In this document: one piece after another, positions 5,759 through 6,407 of the stretch | Numbering within the stretch: the first letter of the stretch is position 1 | How the letters are laid out: each line of letters begins with the position of its first letter | Assembly (NCBI GenBank): GCA_013139435.1 | Contig: WTAW01000255.1 | Coordinates: forward strand, 1-6,407 | Source of the DNA: Candidatus Aminicenantota bacterium | Lineage (GTDB): Bacteria; Acidobacteriota; Aminicenantia; Aminicenantales; Aminicenantaceae | DNA length: 6,407 nucleotides | Direction: 5' to 3' | Notes under the pieces: generated by a model | Databases searched by the model: none | The model's input: only the letters and a program-made list of their open reading frames with translations | What the model was told of the DNA's origin: nothing | Made by a program: the position numbers and the translations under genes

Positions 5759-6407
5759 ATGGCCATTAAAGACAACGCCGAAAAGATCGCAGAGGCGATC
5801 GTCCGCTCCCGCCTGGATATGGTCAGGGGAAGAACCGTTGAGAAAAAGCGTTCTCTGGAGGGAGGATGCGGTGTCATCGGCATAATAGGCAGTGAAAAGT
5901 TGAAAGGCAATTGCATCATCCGCCCCTGTGAACAGATGCGAAATCGGGGAAACGGCAAGGGCGGTGGTGTGGCGGCCGTCGGATTATTTGATGATTATAA
6001 AGAGTTTTATGCTTTGCATATTTCATACCTTGATGAAGATGTGAGGGGTCCGGTCGAAAAAGAATTCGTGGAATCGGTCTTTGATGTCTCCCATGCCGAG
6101 AGACAGGCGAGTTTGGATGACTATCGCGAAACCGGACTGGAGGTCAAGCCGCCTCTTGTTTGGCGCTATTTTGTGCGCGCCAAGCCTGAGAGGCTGGAAT
6201 CTTTTGCCGAAGAAAACAAGATCGGAGAGGGACAAGATGCGGAGAGCACAGCCGTCGAGGACGAGTTTGTTTTTCAGAACAGTTTTCATCTGAATGCCAA
6301 ATATTATGAAAACCGCAAAGATCCCCGGGCCTTTGTTCTGTCCCATGGCCGGGATCTTTTGATCTTGAAAGGTGTCGGTTATGCAGAGGAGATCGCCCGA
6401 TATTATC
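5759..6407 (+). CDS. Class-II glutamine amidotransferase (glutaminase) subunit of split glutamate synthase, N-terminal part, runs off right edge
   Basis: Starts at ATG 5759 with GTGAG 6 nt upstream; 216 codons are present and the frame stays open to the edge. The motif EGGCGVIGI places the probable nucleophile at Cys37. In Ntn-type glutaminases this cysteine becomes the N-terminus after propeptide removal, so the first 36 residues are probably a cleaved propeptide, similar in size to those of classical GltB. MRNRGNGKGGGVAAVGL (60-76) is the glycine-rich segment typical of the separate GltB1 subunit of archaeal-type glutamate synthase. The later segments VWRYFVRAKPERLESFAEEN (134-153), EDEFVFQNSFHLNAKYY (167-183) and RAFVLSHGRDLLILKGVGY (190-208) fit the same group. 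The downstream Arg/Asn substrate-binding motifs of the domain lie beyond the window. It should hydrolyse glutamine and feed ammonia to the FMN barrel of the preceding product. The domain order in the operon differs from one-chain GltB, where the glutaminase comes first. Confidence 0.88.
   Translation, partial: MAIKDNAEKIAEAIVRSRLDMVRGRTVEKKRSLEGGCGVIGIIGSEKLKGNCIIRPCEQMRNRGNGKGGGVAAVGLFDDYKEFYALHISYLDEDVRGPVEKEFVESVFDVSHAERQASLDDYRETGLEVKPPLVWRYFVRAKPERLESFAEENKIGEGQDAESTAVEDEFVFQNSFHLNAKYYENRKDPRAFVLSHGRDLLILKGVGYAEEIARYY
6317..6360 (+). other. Terminator-like hairpin inside the amidotransferase coding region
   Basis: AAAGATCCC (6317-6325) plus GGCC (6328-6331) can pair with GGCC (6347-6350) plus GGGATCTTT (6351-6359). 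This gives a 13-bp stem with a 2-nt bulge and a 15-nt loop, and the stem's 3' end runs into TTTT (6357-6360). The shape resembles an intrinsic terminator, but the reading frame continues straight through (codons about 187-201), so it is more likely a chance structure or a weak pause site than a true end of transcription. Confidence 0.4.

Noticed and set aside
1..6407. CRISPR array, tRNA or rRNA gene, transposase or att site
   Set aside because: No regularly spaced repeats, RNA-gene sequence or mobile-element protein was seen; nearly all of the window is explained by four genes and one promoter spacer.

Overview
The window looks like a stretch of a bacterial chromosome of medium GC content with an AT-rich intergenic spacer. 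The best evidence for a bacterium is the spacer at 269-480. It holds two back-to-back promoters with near-perfect sigma70-type -35/-10 boxes and 17-bp spacers, and the genes have Shine-Dalgarno sites. The proteins resemble the split 'archaeal-type' glutamate synthase seen in archaea and in many anaerobic bacteria. Their wealth of iron-sulfur motifs suggests an anaerobe or microaerophile, but I cannot name the taxon.

Layout: (1) positions 1-268, minus strand, hold the N-terminal part of an Lrp/AsnC-family regulator that runs off the left edge. (2) Positions 269-480 hold the divergent promoters and a roughly 105-nt leader. (3) Positions 481-2742 encode a 753-residue FAD-linked (GlcD-type) oxidoreductase with two C-terminal 4Fe-4S motifs. 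(4) Positions 2739-5705, overlapping it by 4 bp, encode a 988-residue glutamate-synthase-like FMN protein. It consists of two tandem copies of the same module, 4Fe-4S pair plus glutamate-synthase barrel. The first copy has lost the recognisable FMN and catalytic motifs; the second keeps them. (5) After a 53-bp gap that contains an imperfect direct repeat, positions 5759-6407 hold the start of a class-II glutamine amidotransferase (glutaminase) protein that runs off the right edge.

Likely joint role (inference): the glutaminase releases ammonia from glutamine, the FMN barrel of the large protein uses it to aminate a 2-oxo acid (2-oxoglutarate in normal glutamate synthase), and the FAD/Fe-S protein supplies or removes electrons where a GltD-type NAD(P)H subunit would usually sit. 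The divergent Lrp-type regulator is an obvious candidate controller. No GltD and no GXGXG (GltB3) domain is visible inside the window; the latter could lie downstream. The true substrate could differ from 2-oxoglutarate, as in N-methylglutamate synthase, which is built from the same three GltB-like parts.

The most interesting items are the duplicated, half-degenerate FMN protein, the GlcD-type protein in place of GltD, a perfect 20-bp palindrome in the degenerate barrel next to the position of a lost lysine, and a terminator-like hairpin inside the amidotransferase gene.
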